Position numbers and translations under genes: made by a program. The notes beneath the pieces are model-generated. The model saw nothing but the letters and a program-made list of their open reading frames with translations, ran no database searches and was not told the origin of the DNA. Positions 7,783-13,956 of a DNA stretch of 14,153 nt are shown one piece after another; the first letter of the stretch is position 1, and the number at the start of each line of letters is the position of its first letter. This DNA is from Patescibacteria group bacterium. GTDB taxonomy: Bacteria > Patescibacteriota > Patescibacteriia > UBA9934. Location of the stretch: positions 1 through 14,153 of the forward strand of contig JAHILS010000036.1 of NCBI GenBank assembly GCA_018896835.1, in the 5' to 3' direction.

Positions 7783-7868
7783 TCCCCATCTCGACCAACG
7801 GGAGAGATCTTCTCACTTCGAAATAAGAATCAATCGAGCAGACTTCTCCTAGGCGTCGAAGTGGGAAT
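7783..7868. repeat. Palindromic intergenic repeat, copy A
   Basis: The left arm (7783-7813) starts TCCCCATCTCGACC; the right arm (about 7838-7868) ends GTCGAAGTGGGAA. They are imperfect inverted repeats of about 30 bp around an AT-richer centre. The element resembles copy B at 8557-8639 along its whole length. A truncated extra copy of the CCATCTCGAC start lies just upstream at 7768-7777. It occupies most of the ybaB-recR gap and would form a long RNA hairpin. I see no protein or transposase. Confidence 0.75.
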
Positions 7869-7934
7869 ACATTACATTGCCTTCTCGACCTTTAACCCTT
7901 GCGTCCCTCTTAACCTTTTTCACCCCTTTCCCTA

Positions 7935-8534
7935 ATGCGCAAATTTCCTGCTCCAATTCATAACGTTGTTGCTGCTTTAACAAAATTTCCTGGCGTTGGT
8001 CCAAAAACCGCGCTTCGGTATGCGTTTTCTTTGCTTGCCATGCGACAAGACGAACGCGAGCGATTAGCGCGATCGATCATTGATCTGCAGAATGTCCAGA
8101 CTTGTAGTGAATGTTTTGCGTATTGCGAACAGTCGATTTGCTCAATCTGCAACGACAATCAAAGATCAAATGACGTGCTCTGTATAGTATCTGAGTCCCG
8201 CGACATATCAACAATCGAAGCTGCTAATGTTTACCATGGAAAATATCTTGTCTTGGGCGGAGTGCTCAACCCGATCGAAGGTCAAACACCTGACATATTA
8301 CATGTAAAAGAACTTATCAAGCGTCTTGGCGAACATCCAGAAATCAAAGAAGTTATCCTGGCTTTTTCGCCTGACATACATGGGGAAACTACGATGATGT
8401 ACTTGGCGAGAAAAATCAAAGACCTAGGTCGAAGAGCAACCCGACTTGCCCGCGGACTTCCAATCGGAGCTGACCTAGAATACACAGACGAAGTAACCCT
8501 CGGCGACGCACTCATCGGCCGAAGTGAGATGTAA
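7935..8534 (+). CDS. recR: Recombination mediator protein RecR
   Basis: RecR works with RecO (and RecF) to load RecA onto SSB-coated gapped DNA. The 199 residues have full family length and all domains: a helix-hairpin-helix with FPGVGPKTALRYAF (18-31), a four-cysteine zinc site C57-x2-C60-x8-C69-x2-C72 (with an extra Cys64), a Toprim domain with VSESRD (85-90), VLGGVLNPIEG (106-116) and AFSPDIHGETT (143-153), and the C-terminal RLARGLPIGADLEYTDEVTL (170-189), which carries the residues of the RecR signature. The ATG at 7935 lies after a pyrimidine-rich stretch with no Shine-Dalgarno. It is third in the dnaB-ybaB-recR cluster and lies between two related palindromic repeats, which suggests that its mRNA ends are structured. 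Confidence 0.98.
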   Translation: MRKFPAPIHNVVAALTKFPGVGPKTALRYAFSLLAMRQDERERLARSIIDLQNVQTCSECFAYCEQSICSICNDNQRSNDVLCIVSESRDISTIEAANVYHGKYLVLGGVLNPIEGQTPDILHVKELIKRLGEHPEIKEVILAFSPDIHGETTMMYLARKIKDLGRRATRLARGLPIGADLEYTDEVTLGDALIGRSEM

Positions 8535-8556
8535 AAAAATATCCTTTCAACTCCTG

Positions 8557-8639
8557 TCCCCATCTCGAGCGGAGCGAGAGATCTTCTCGCCTCGACAAGA
8601 ACCGATCAAGAAGACTTCTCCCTACGGTCGAAGTGGGGA
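8557..8639. repeat. Palindromic intergenic repeat, copy B
   Basis: The left arm (8557-8588) starts TCCCCATCTCGAGCGG. The right arm (8609-8639) ends GGTCGAAGTGGGGA and is its imperfect inverted complement. Copies A and B share the central pattern AGATCTTCTC...AGACTTCTCC. It starts 23 bp after the recR stop, and its right arm is the first unit of the tandem array at 8609-8709. Confidence 0.8.
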
Positions 8640-8709
8640 GATAGAAGACTTCTCCCTACGGTCGAAGTGGAGACATAGAAGATTTCTCCCTTACGGTCAG
8701 AGTGGGGAC
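8609..8709. repeat. Tandem array of three 34-bp units derived from the repeat's right arm
   Basis: Units begin at 8609, 8643 and 8677, each starting AGAAGA(C/T)TTCTCCC and continuing through TACGGTC to AGTGG. The third carries small changes, including an extra T. A further fragment TGAAGTGGGGA follows at 8721. The period is 34 bp without unique spacers, so this is a local tandem expansion of one arm of copy B. Confidence 0.85.
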
Positions 8710-8763
8710 GTACTGGCTATTGAAGTGGGGATATACAGCGTCCTAACGATAAAAAAAATATCA

Positions 8764-8798
8764 AAAAAACACCCAACGTATTACGCTGGGTGTTTTTT
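8764..8798. terminator. Bidirectional terminator between recR and rplU
   Basis: AAAAAACACCCA (8764-8775) pairs perfectly with TGGGTGTTTTTT (8787-8798), and an inner CG/CG extends the stem. The T run on the plus strand ends the recR transcript. The A run gives a T run on the minus strand, 7 bp past the rplU stop, so one hairpin serves both convergent genes. Confidence 0.92.
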
Positions 8799-8804
8799 GC
8801 TCAT

Positions 8805-9119
8805 TTAAGCAACTATCTTTTCGATCTTGATCTTTGTGAAAGGTTGTCTGTGACCATTCTTTCGTCGGTATCGTGACTTTGGCTTGTATTTAACAACCAT
8901 TATCTTTTCGCCCTTACCAGTTTCCACAACTTTGGCACTGACCTTTGCGCCAGCCACTGTTGGAGTACCGATTTTTGTATCAGCTCCTTCGTCGTCGCTA
9001 ACAAGTAGTGCTTCAAATTCAATGACGTCTCCGTCGTTGTTTTCAAGCTTCTCTACCTTGAGTTCTTGTCCTTCTTTGACAAGATACTGCTTGCCGCCTG
9101 TATTAATTACTGCAAACAT
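8805..9119 (-). CDS. rplU: 50S ribosomal protein L21
   Basis: This is a large-subunit ribosomal protein that binds 23S rRNA. The 104 residues are typical. The N-terminus MFAVINTGGKQYLVKEGQ and the C-terminal basic signature KPKSRYRRKNGHRQPFTKIK are textbook L21. In most bacteria rpmA (L27) follows rplU directly; here a terminator follows and the next gene is convergent recR, so L27 must be encoded elsewhere if present. Upstream lies a 189-bp gap with a repeat. No Shine-Dalgarno is visible before the ATG at 9119. The gene is separated from the DUF192 gene by this gap and probably has its own promoter, possibly the weak one at 9265-9293. Confidence 0.98.
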   Translation of the reverse strand: MFAVINTGGKQYLVKEGQELKVEKLENNDGDVIEFEALLVSDDEGADTKIGTPTVAGAKVSAKVVETGKGEKIMVVKYKPKSRYRRKNGHRQPFTKIKIEKIVA

Positions 9120-9160
9120 AGGAATATTCGTGGCTATTGACGGCCCATCGCTTAACTAGC

Positions 9161-9233
9161 TTTCTCCCCCTTTGCTAAGGGGAAGTTGGCCTGCCGTTCC
9201 GAAGCTACAGAGGAGCGAAGAACGGAGGGGGTT
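9161..9233. repeat. GC-rich short repeat, copy 1, interrupted by a nested hairpin
   Basis: TTTCTCCCCCTTTGCTAAGG through GGAAGTTGG (9161-9188) and AGGGGGTT (9226-9233) match the two halves of copies 2 and 3. Between them lie about 37 extra bases (9189-9225) bounded by CCGTTC (9194-9199) and its complement GAACGG (9220-9225). The copy lies in the rplU upstream region. Confidence 0.75.
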
Positions 9234-9264
9234 GCCCTCGATGTGTTATTTGCCGGAAATATGC

Positions 9265-9293
9265 CTTATGATTTAACGCGAAAAGTGTATCAA
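9265..9293 (-). promoter_or_regulatory. Weak candidate promoter for rplU
   Basis: The minus strand reads TTGATA (9293-9288), a 17-bp spacer and CATAAG (9270-9265). Transcription would start near 9258, giving rplU a leader of about 140 nt containing repeat copy 1. The -10 box matches only 4 of 6 positions. Confidence 0.25.
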
Positions 9294-9308
9294 ATTCGCC
9301 CATTTTGG

Positions 9309-9770
9309 TCAATAGACGCGCTGTCCGACCTCAATATGATACTTATCTACACCACCAGCCGGAAGCTCAAGAACTTTATCCACAGCGTATGGATCTGAAT
9401 GCATGCGTGTTATGTCACCTCGTTGATCAAACTTTTGAATATCGATTTCGATCTTTACAACACTGCCCTGATCGATCCATATAATGTCTAATGAAAAATT
9501 CATGTCTTTCATCCAGAAAACCCGATCCTGACTGTCATCAAACAAAAACAACATTCCGTCAGCGTCAAGCTCTTCAAGACTGATGTCTGACAAGCCTTGC
9601 ATTCGATCGATCTCTGTCTTAGAGATGTAAACATCAAGGACTTGATCGTTGATTGAGATTTGAGCTCTCTCAGACACCCCCTCCCACTCCCCCTTAGAAA
9701 AGGGGGAGAGACCAAGAATTACAATCGTGGCGATGATCACTACGATAGAAAGAATCAAAATTGTAATCAT
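9309..9770 (-). CDS. Membrane-anchored DUF192 domain protein
   Basis: The 153 residues start with a hydrophobic anchor (ITILILSIVVIIATIVILG, 2-20), so the rest probably lies outside the membrane. The remaining part matches DUF192: TEIDRMQGL (52-60), GMLFLFDD, FWMKDMNFSLDIIWID and LELPAGGV, all in family order. DUF192 proteins have no firmly assigned general function. I chose ATG 9770 because its ATGA overlaps the stop of the upstream glycosyltransferase gene, a classic coupling. ATG 9782 would add four residues (M-S-K-Q). Residues 21-36, between the anchor and the domain, are encoded by a GC-rich repeat shared with intergenic copies. It is the last gene of the 13854-9309 set. Confidence 0.85.
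   Translation of the reverse strand: MITILILSIVVIIATIVILGLSPFSKGEWEGVSERAQISINDQVLDVYISKTEIDRMQGLSDISLEELDADGMLFLFDDSQDRVFWMKDMNFSLDIIWIDQGSVVKIEIDIQKFDQRGDITRMHSDPYAVDKVLELPAGGVDKYHIEVGQRVY
9675..9713. repeat. GC-rich short repeat, copy 2, in frame inside the DUF192 gene
   Basis: Read on the minus strand, GGTCTCTCCCCCTTTTCTAA and then GGGGGAGTGGGAGGGGGTG closely match copy 3 (13896-13933). The reading frame stays open through it and encodes a Ser/Gly/Glu-rich linker (SPFSKGEWEGVSE) between the membrane anchor and the DUF192 domain. Confidence 0.85.
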
Positions 9771-10795
9771 TTGTTTTGACATTTTTGAATCGTAAAAATT
9801 GCAAAAAGCATGACAATAAATAATATTCCGAGAACCAACAGTTTTTGCCAACTAGAAAAAACTAAGGTTGTTAGTCCAAAAATCAATGCCACAGCGTAAT
9901 AGATTAAGACAATCGATCTCGTACTTAATCCCAAATCGCGTAATCGAAAATGTAAATGGCGTCTGTCGCCAGCAAAAAGTGGCATATCGTTTTTGTATCG
10001 ATCCCAAAGGACAAAAAGAATATCAAACAATGGCACTGCCATGACCAAAAGTGCGGTGGCAAATTTTCCACCTCCTATCACTGCCAAAACTCCAATCGAA
10101 TAACCAACAAACGTACTTCCTGCCTCGCCGTAATAAATACCTGCCGGACTCCAGTTCCACACTAAGTATCCAAGAAAACCCGCAACCATGATAAATGCGA
10201 GTAAGGCTGAGTCTGGCTGATAAAACGCTACTGAGAGCGCTAGAGCACCCATCATTAACCCAGCAATTGAGCTAACGCCTGATGAAAGCCCGTCAAGTCC
10301 ATCAAGCAACTTTGTGACATAAGTCATACCCAAAAGCCAAACAAATGTAATCCCAAACGAAAGCATTGCTCCAACCTCAAAAAAACCGCCCAGCGGGTTT
10401 GTTATTTTGGAAACTCCTATGCCAAATCCAGCTGCAACTAAAGCAGCCACTATTGGGAACACGATCGAATATCGAGCACGAAGATTAAATTTATCGTCAA
10501 CAAGCCCACCAATCATTAAAATTAAACCACCTAGCAGATAACCAACAAAGTGCATATTTTGCATTGCCCCTGCTGTGAGTCCATCTGAAAATAACAAAAC
10601 TCCGATAAGAACTATCGAAATCGCAATATAAATCGCTATTCCACCCAGCGTTGAAACTCCACCTTTATGTTTTTTCCGAGCCACTCGTGGCTCATCAATA
10701 AAACCAAACTTGCGTCCCAAAGCTCGTGCCCAATCACACAAAAGCAAAGAAAGCACAAAACTGAGTATTACAGGATAAATCCACCAAGAAGGCAT
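9767..10795 (-). CDS. WecA/MraY-family polyprenyl-phosphate phosphoglycosyl transferase, divergent
   Basis: This is a polytopic membrane enzyme of 342 residues with about 10 helices. The family transfers sugar-1-phosphate from a UDP-sugar to a polyprenyl phosphate, starting wall or surface polymers. Visible motifs are KKHKGGVSTLGG (41-52), the DD motif in GGLVDDKFNL (Asp100, Asp101), LLDGLDGL (163-170; Asp165, Asp168), YGEAGST (222-228) and GDRRHLHFRL (276-285). Three differ from WecA/MraY norms: the conserved N-x-x-N before DGLDGL reads V-T-K-L, the Asp of GDxGS is Glu224, and HxHH ends in Phe283. The motif order and HLH signature favour a WecA/TagO-like role over MraY; the substrate is unknown. 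The start is ATG 10795, 49 bp after the AAA+ gene stop. The end overlaps the DUF192 gene by 4 bp. Confidence 0.85.
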   Translation of the reverse strand: MPSWWIYPVILSFVLSLLLCDWARALGRKFGFIDEPRVARKKHKGGVSTLGGIAIYIAISIVLIGVLLFSDGLTAGAMQNMHFVGYLLGGLILMIGGLVDDKFNLRARYSIVFPIVAALVAAGFGIGVSKITNPLGGFFEVGAMLSFGITFVWLLGMTYVTKLLDGLDGLSSGVSSIAGLMMGALALSVAFYQPDSALLAFIMVAGFLGYLVWNWSPAGIYYGEAGSTFVGYSIGVLAVIGGGKFATALLVMAVPLFDILFVLWDRYKNDMPLFAGDRRHLHFRLRDLGLSTRSIVLIYYAVALIFGLTTLVFSSWQKLLVLGILFIVMLFAIFTIQKCQNK

Positions 10796-10844
10796 AGTGG
10801 CTATAGTTTAGCGCAGAAAGCTAACTTGAGGAAGTTTGACCAGC

Positions 10845-13490
10845 TTATAACTCTTCTGCCTTTTTTACCTCAATAACTCCGCCCGGATTTAACAAAAGCG
10901 TATCTCGACGTGAAACCTTGCCCTGCAATAAGAACTCGGCAATAGCATTGTCCACACGCTCTTGGATGACGCGTCGTAATGGGCGGGCGCCAAATTTTGG
11001 ATCATAGCCAAGCTTCGCTAGTTCATAAACCGCCTCGTCAGTTGGTTCAAATCTAATTCCTTTAGCGTCCAATCTTTGCGCAACCTTTTTCATGAGCAAG
11101 TAAGCAATAGCAACAACGTCTTCCTGCGAGAGTGGCTTAAAGACCATTACGCCGTCAAAACGGTTCAAAAACTCTGGTCTATACACTGACTTTAGTTCTT
11201 CTTCTAGCAAATGCTCTTTTATTACCTCAAGAGATGTTTGCTTTTGCACCTCGTCTTGAATGTATTGCGTGCCAGCGTTTGAGGTAGCAATCAAAATCAC
11301 GTTTGTAAAATCAACTGTACGACCCATGCCGTCAGTTAGTCGCCCATCATCCATTACCTGTAAGAACAGGTTTAATAAATCTGGATGTGCTTTTTCCAAC
11401 TCGTCGAGCAACAATAATGAAAATGGATTCCTGCGTACAGCCTCTGTTAGTAGCCCAACTTCGCCCGAGGCACCGATCAACCGCGTAATAGATGCTTTGT
11501 CCTGATACTCAGACATGTCGAAACGCAACATGGCGTTTTCACTACCAAAATAAACCTCAGCCGTTGTTTTAGCTAGCTCAGTTTTTCCCACTCCGGTTGG
11601 CCCTAAAAACAAGAAGTTTGCTATTGGCCTATTTTCAGACCGAAGCTCAACCCGTGCTCGACGTAAGGCTGATGACACCGCGCCAACCGCTTCTTCCTGA
11701 CCAATAATGCGCTCGTGCATGCGCTCTTCCAAGTTAAGCAATTTTTGACCTTCTTCTTGCGAAACTTGCGTAACTGGAACATTAGTCTTTTCAGAAATCA
11801 TTTTTGCTACATGCTCTTTGGTCACCTTTTGCCACTCTGATCCCTGCGCGCCCACCATTTGCCCCACTTCTTGGGCTAAAACAATTGCCTTTTGCGGTAA
11901 ATTTTGATCATGCAGATAACGACTAGAAAGGTCAACGATGCTAGCCACTGCTTCATAGGTAAATACGACTTTATTTTTATTTTCTATTCCTCCGATTTTT
12001 GATTCAAGCACAATTATTGCTTCGTCACGCAAAGGCTCTTCAACTGTAATTTTTTCCAACTTTTGACCAAGTGCAGATGATTCAAGGGCCTTGGCGTAAT
12101 TAGCCTGCGAGGTAGTGGCAATTACAAACGTATATCCTTTCTCAAGCTCAGATGATAAAACAGAAGAAAGGTCAACCCCGCCAGCGCCAACTAACTGGTC
12201 AATATCTTCAATTACAAGAATAATATTTCCCGACCTAGCCACCTCACTTAGCGCATAAAGCATACGTTCCTCAGCCCCAGTACCAGCCTGCGCACTGGCA
12301 ATATGCGGGACTGAGATTTTAACCAATCGTTTATCCTGTAAAATTTTGGGTACTCGTTCCTCCACCATGCGTTCTGCCAGCCCATAAACAATTGCATCTT
12401 TGCCAACGCCTGACGGCCCTACCAGCACCACGCTTTGACGCCCGCCTTCAATAGCTCGCAATAAATTATTCATTTCGCGATCCCTACCAACCAACATTGG
12501 CAATCGCCCATAAGTTGCCGAAAGTGTCAGATCTTCAGAAACTCTATCCAAAAATGGAGTAGCCACAGCAGTATAAGCACGATCCATACCTTTGGTTGGC
12601 TTATAAGCTGCTGATTTTCTAAAAAGTTCATAACGCGAAACAAGATCCTCATTAATACGTATCCACGCCACTGCATTTTTTAGTTCATTGGGTTCAATGG
12701 CTAAAGAAAATAAAAGCTCTTGCAAAAATTCGTCTGCCTCATACGACGCCATAAAAATCTCAATAGCGCTTACTTGTTGCTTACGGCGTTCAAGCGTATT
12801 TCTAAACGCATGGCAAACAATATTCTGCGCCTGCGCACCAAAAATACAATCACCCTTTTCTTGAGCAGAAAAATGTCGACGAATTGCTCCTTTTATTTGA
12901 TCAAAAGAAATCCCCAGTCTAACAAATAAAAGTGAAACAGATCGACTGGAAAGTGAGCCTAAGAATAAATGTGCTGGACCTACCTGCGCCTGGCCATTTT
13001 TTCTGGCAATATGAAATGCGTCATCAATGGCGTTACGCGCATCGTCTGCCAGCACCAAACTAATATCTTTATGTTTTTTAACAATCTCCAAACTAGGGAT
13101 TGTTTGAACGTCTGGAATATTTGTTATGTTCTTTGGTAGCTTGCTTGCTTGTGTTTTCTTTTCCTGTACTCTGAAAAATAAAAACTGAGCACATAAAATA
13201 CCAAATAGAATCACAACAGAAATAAGATGTGGCACTTCCCAGTAAGAAACACTAATCATCCCCTGCCAATCACCAAGCCCCACAGTTAAACCAACAAACA
13301 ATACGCTCGCCACCAAACAAGCGATAATTAAGCCATTGATGACCCGGTTGATGGTATTACGAACATTACGCAGGGCAATGGAAACTTCTGTGGTATTTTC
13401 CAGCCATGTCCAAAATACGCCATTGATCGATAATCCAGGTACACCAGCAACTAAAGTTGGTTTATTTGTTTCGGGTTGTGCATCAAGCAT
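10845..13490 (-). CDS. Membrane-anchored ClpC/ClpA-like double AAA+ protein with degenerate first ATPase ring and no aromatic pore loops
   Basis: The 881 residues comprise two membrane helices (about 50-73 and 86-106), a double Clp N-domain (about 141-279) and two AAA+ modules. Module 1 looks inactive: Walker A is GPSGVGKD with Asp365 replacing Thr/Ser, Walker B ends Glu428-Asp429 instead of Asp-Glu, the usual L-E-R-R-F reads L-G-Q-K-L (Arg fingers lost), and the KYRGEFEER pore loop lacks its Tyr. Module 2 keeps GPTGVGKT (630-637), LLLLDE (Asp696, Glu697), Arg777 and sensor-2 GAR (834-836), but GYVGYEEGG is shortened to SGEVG. No ClpP-docking [LIV]GF loop and no ClpB/ClpC middle domain is present. 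I chose ATG 13490, overlapping the upstream gene by 8 bp like glyA/folD; TTG 13523 would add 11 residues. I infer a membrane-tethered AAA+ remodeller, not a usual protease partner. Confidence 0.88.
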   Translation of the reverse strand: MLDAQPETNKPTLVAGVPGLSINGVFWTWLENTTEVSIALRNVRNTINRVINGLIIACLVASVLFVGLTVGLGDWQGMISVSYWEVPHLISVVILFGILCAQFLFFRVQEKKTQASKLPKNITNIPDVQTIPSLEIVKKHKDISLVLADDARNAIDDAFHIARKNGQAQVGPAHLFLGSLSSRSVSLLFVRLGISFDQIKGAIRRHFSAQEKGDCIFGAQAQNIVCHAFRNTLERRKQQVSAIEIFMASYEADEFLQELLFSLAIEPNELKNAVAWIRINEDLVSRYELFRKSAAYKPTKGMDRAYTAVATPFLDRVSEDLTLSATYGRLPMLVGRDREMNNLLRAIEGGRQSVVLVGPSGVGKDAIVYGLAERMVEERVPKILQDKRLVKISVPHIASAQAGTGAEERMLYALSEVARSGNIILVIEDIDQLVGAGGVDLSSVLSSELEKGYTFVIATTSQANYAKALESSALGQKLEKITVEEPLRDEAIIVLESKIGGIENKNKVVFTYEAVASIVDLSSRYLHDQNLPQKAIVLAQEVGQMVGAQGSEWQKVTKEHVAKMISEKTNVPVTQVSQEEGQKLLNLEERMHERIIGQEEAVGAVSSALRRARVELRSENRPIANFLFLGPTGVGKTELAKTTAEVYFGSENAMLRFDMSEYQDKASITRLIGASGEVGLLTEAVRRNPFSLLLLDELEKAHPDLLNLFLQVMDDGRLTDGMGRTVDFTNVILIATSNAGTQYIQDEVQKQTSLEVIKEHLLEEELKSVYRPEFLNRFDGVMVFKPLSQEDVVAIAYLLMKKVAQRLDAKGIRFEPTDEAVYELAKLGYDPKFGARPLRRVIQERVDNAIAEFLLQGKVSRRDTLLLNPGGVIEVKKAEEL

Positions 13491-13854
13491 AAAGACTGAC
13501 AATCTCGTAAATAAATGTGCCAACAGTTGCTATTGGTAAAAGTAAATAAATTACCATTACTATAAAAACTGCAATGATTAAAAACAAAACACCAATCGCT
13601 CGAACGATAATTTGTGCCACGCGCATGAGAAAACTAATGATTCGACTTTGCCAATCATACATTCCATACATTGGCACAAATAAATTCTTTAGCCATACAC
13701 TAAGCGCCAAGGATTTTGCATAGCCCATAATCCAACCCTTTCCACCTTTCGCAACCAAAACTAGTCCACGCGTGTACCACCAAATTGGCCAGCGTAAAAT
13801 TCCTCCAATAAGGTCGATGAAAAAATATCTTAGACCCAATAAAAAAGTTTGCAT
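13483..13854 (-). CDS. Small Trp-rich membrane protein of unknown function, partner candidate of the AAA+ protein
   Basis: I cannot assign a function. The 123 residues contain an amphipathic aromatic N-terminus (RYFFIDLIGGILRWPIWWYT), a Gly/Lys-rich turn (VAKGGKGWIMGYAK), a segment LFVPMYGMYDWQSRIISF (59-76) that looks like a conserved core, and a long hydrophobic C-terminal stretch (about 83-119) able to cross the membrane once or twice. There is no cleavable signal peptide pattern. The stop overlaps the ATG of the AAA+ gene by 8 bp (13483-13490), so the two are almost certainly co-translated and may form a membrane complex. A perfect TATAAT lies exactly 7 nt from the ATG, predicting a leaderless mRNA. 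I recall similar short membrane proteins beside Clp-like genes in Patescibacteria, but could not check. Confidence 0.75.
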   Translation of the reverse strand: MQTFLLGLRYFFIDLIGGILRWPIWWYTRGLVLVAKGGKGWIMGYAKSLALSVWLKNLFVPMYGMYDWQSRIISFLMRVAQIIVRAIGVLFLIIAVFIVMVIYLLLPIATVGTFIYEIVSLYA

Positions 13855-13860
13855 ACATTA

Positions 13861-13866
13861 ATTATA
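13861..13866 (-). promoter_or_regulatory. Predicted promoter of the small membrane protein-AAA+ operon, leaderless
   Basis: The minus strand reads TATAAT at 13866-13861. The seventh base after it is 13854, the A of the start ATG. The -35 region (TTCTTT-like, 17 bp away) is weak. The promoter lies downstream of the repeat pair. Confidence 0.5.
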
Positions 13867-13895
13867 ACGTAGAAAGTAGAAAGAAAGAAGACATG

Positions 13896-13933
13896 ATCTC
13901 TCCCCCTTTCACAAGGGGGAGTTGGAGGGGGTT
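13896..13933. repeat. GC-rich short repeat, copy 3
   Basis: ATCTCTCCCCCTTTCACAAG continues into GGGGAGTTGGAGGGGGTT. The first part is itself an inverted repeat (CTCCCCCTT/AAGGGGGAG) and the second part ends in AGGGGGTT. It is near-identical in pattern to copy 2 inside the DUF192 gene and to the two halves of copy 1. Confidence 0.85.
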
Positions 13934-13956
13934 AGTCAAGCTCTCGCTTTCAAAAT

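Noticed and set aside
8609..8709. Possible CRISPR array
   Set aside because: The 34-bp units are directly adjacent without unique spacers, there are only three, they match one arm of a nearby palindrome, and no cas gene is present.
8524..8808. 94-codon plus-strand ORF after recR
   Set aside because: It runs through the palindromic and tandem repeats and the terminator. Its protein is repetitive (SGEIEDF, KWRHRRF) and its start lies inside recR, so it is a by-product of repeats.
9120..9308. Riboswitch or L21 autoregulatory leader
   Set aside because: No known leader motif is recognisable, and most of the structure is explained by repeat copy 1.
9186..9398. 70-codon plus-strand ORF upstream of rplU
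   Set aside because: It starts inside a repeat and ends inside the DUF192 gene on the opposite strand, with no recognisable domain.
10845..13490. Straight assignment as ClpC or ClpB
   Set aside because: The N-domains resemble ClpC, but there is no ClpC/ClpB middle domain, no ClpP-docking loop, no aromatic pore loops, and two membrane helices are present.
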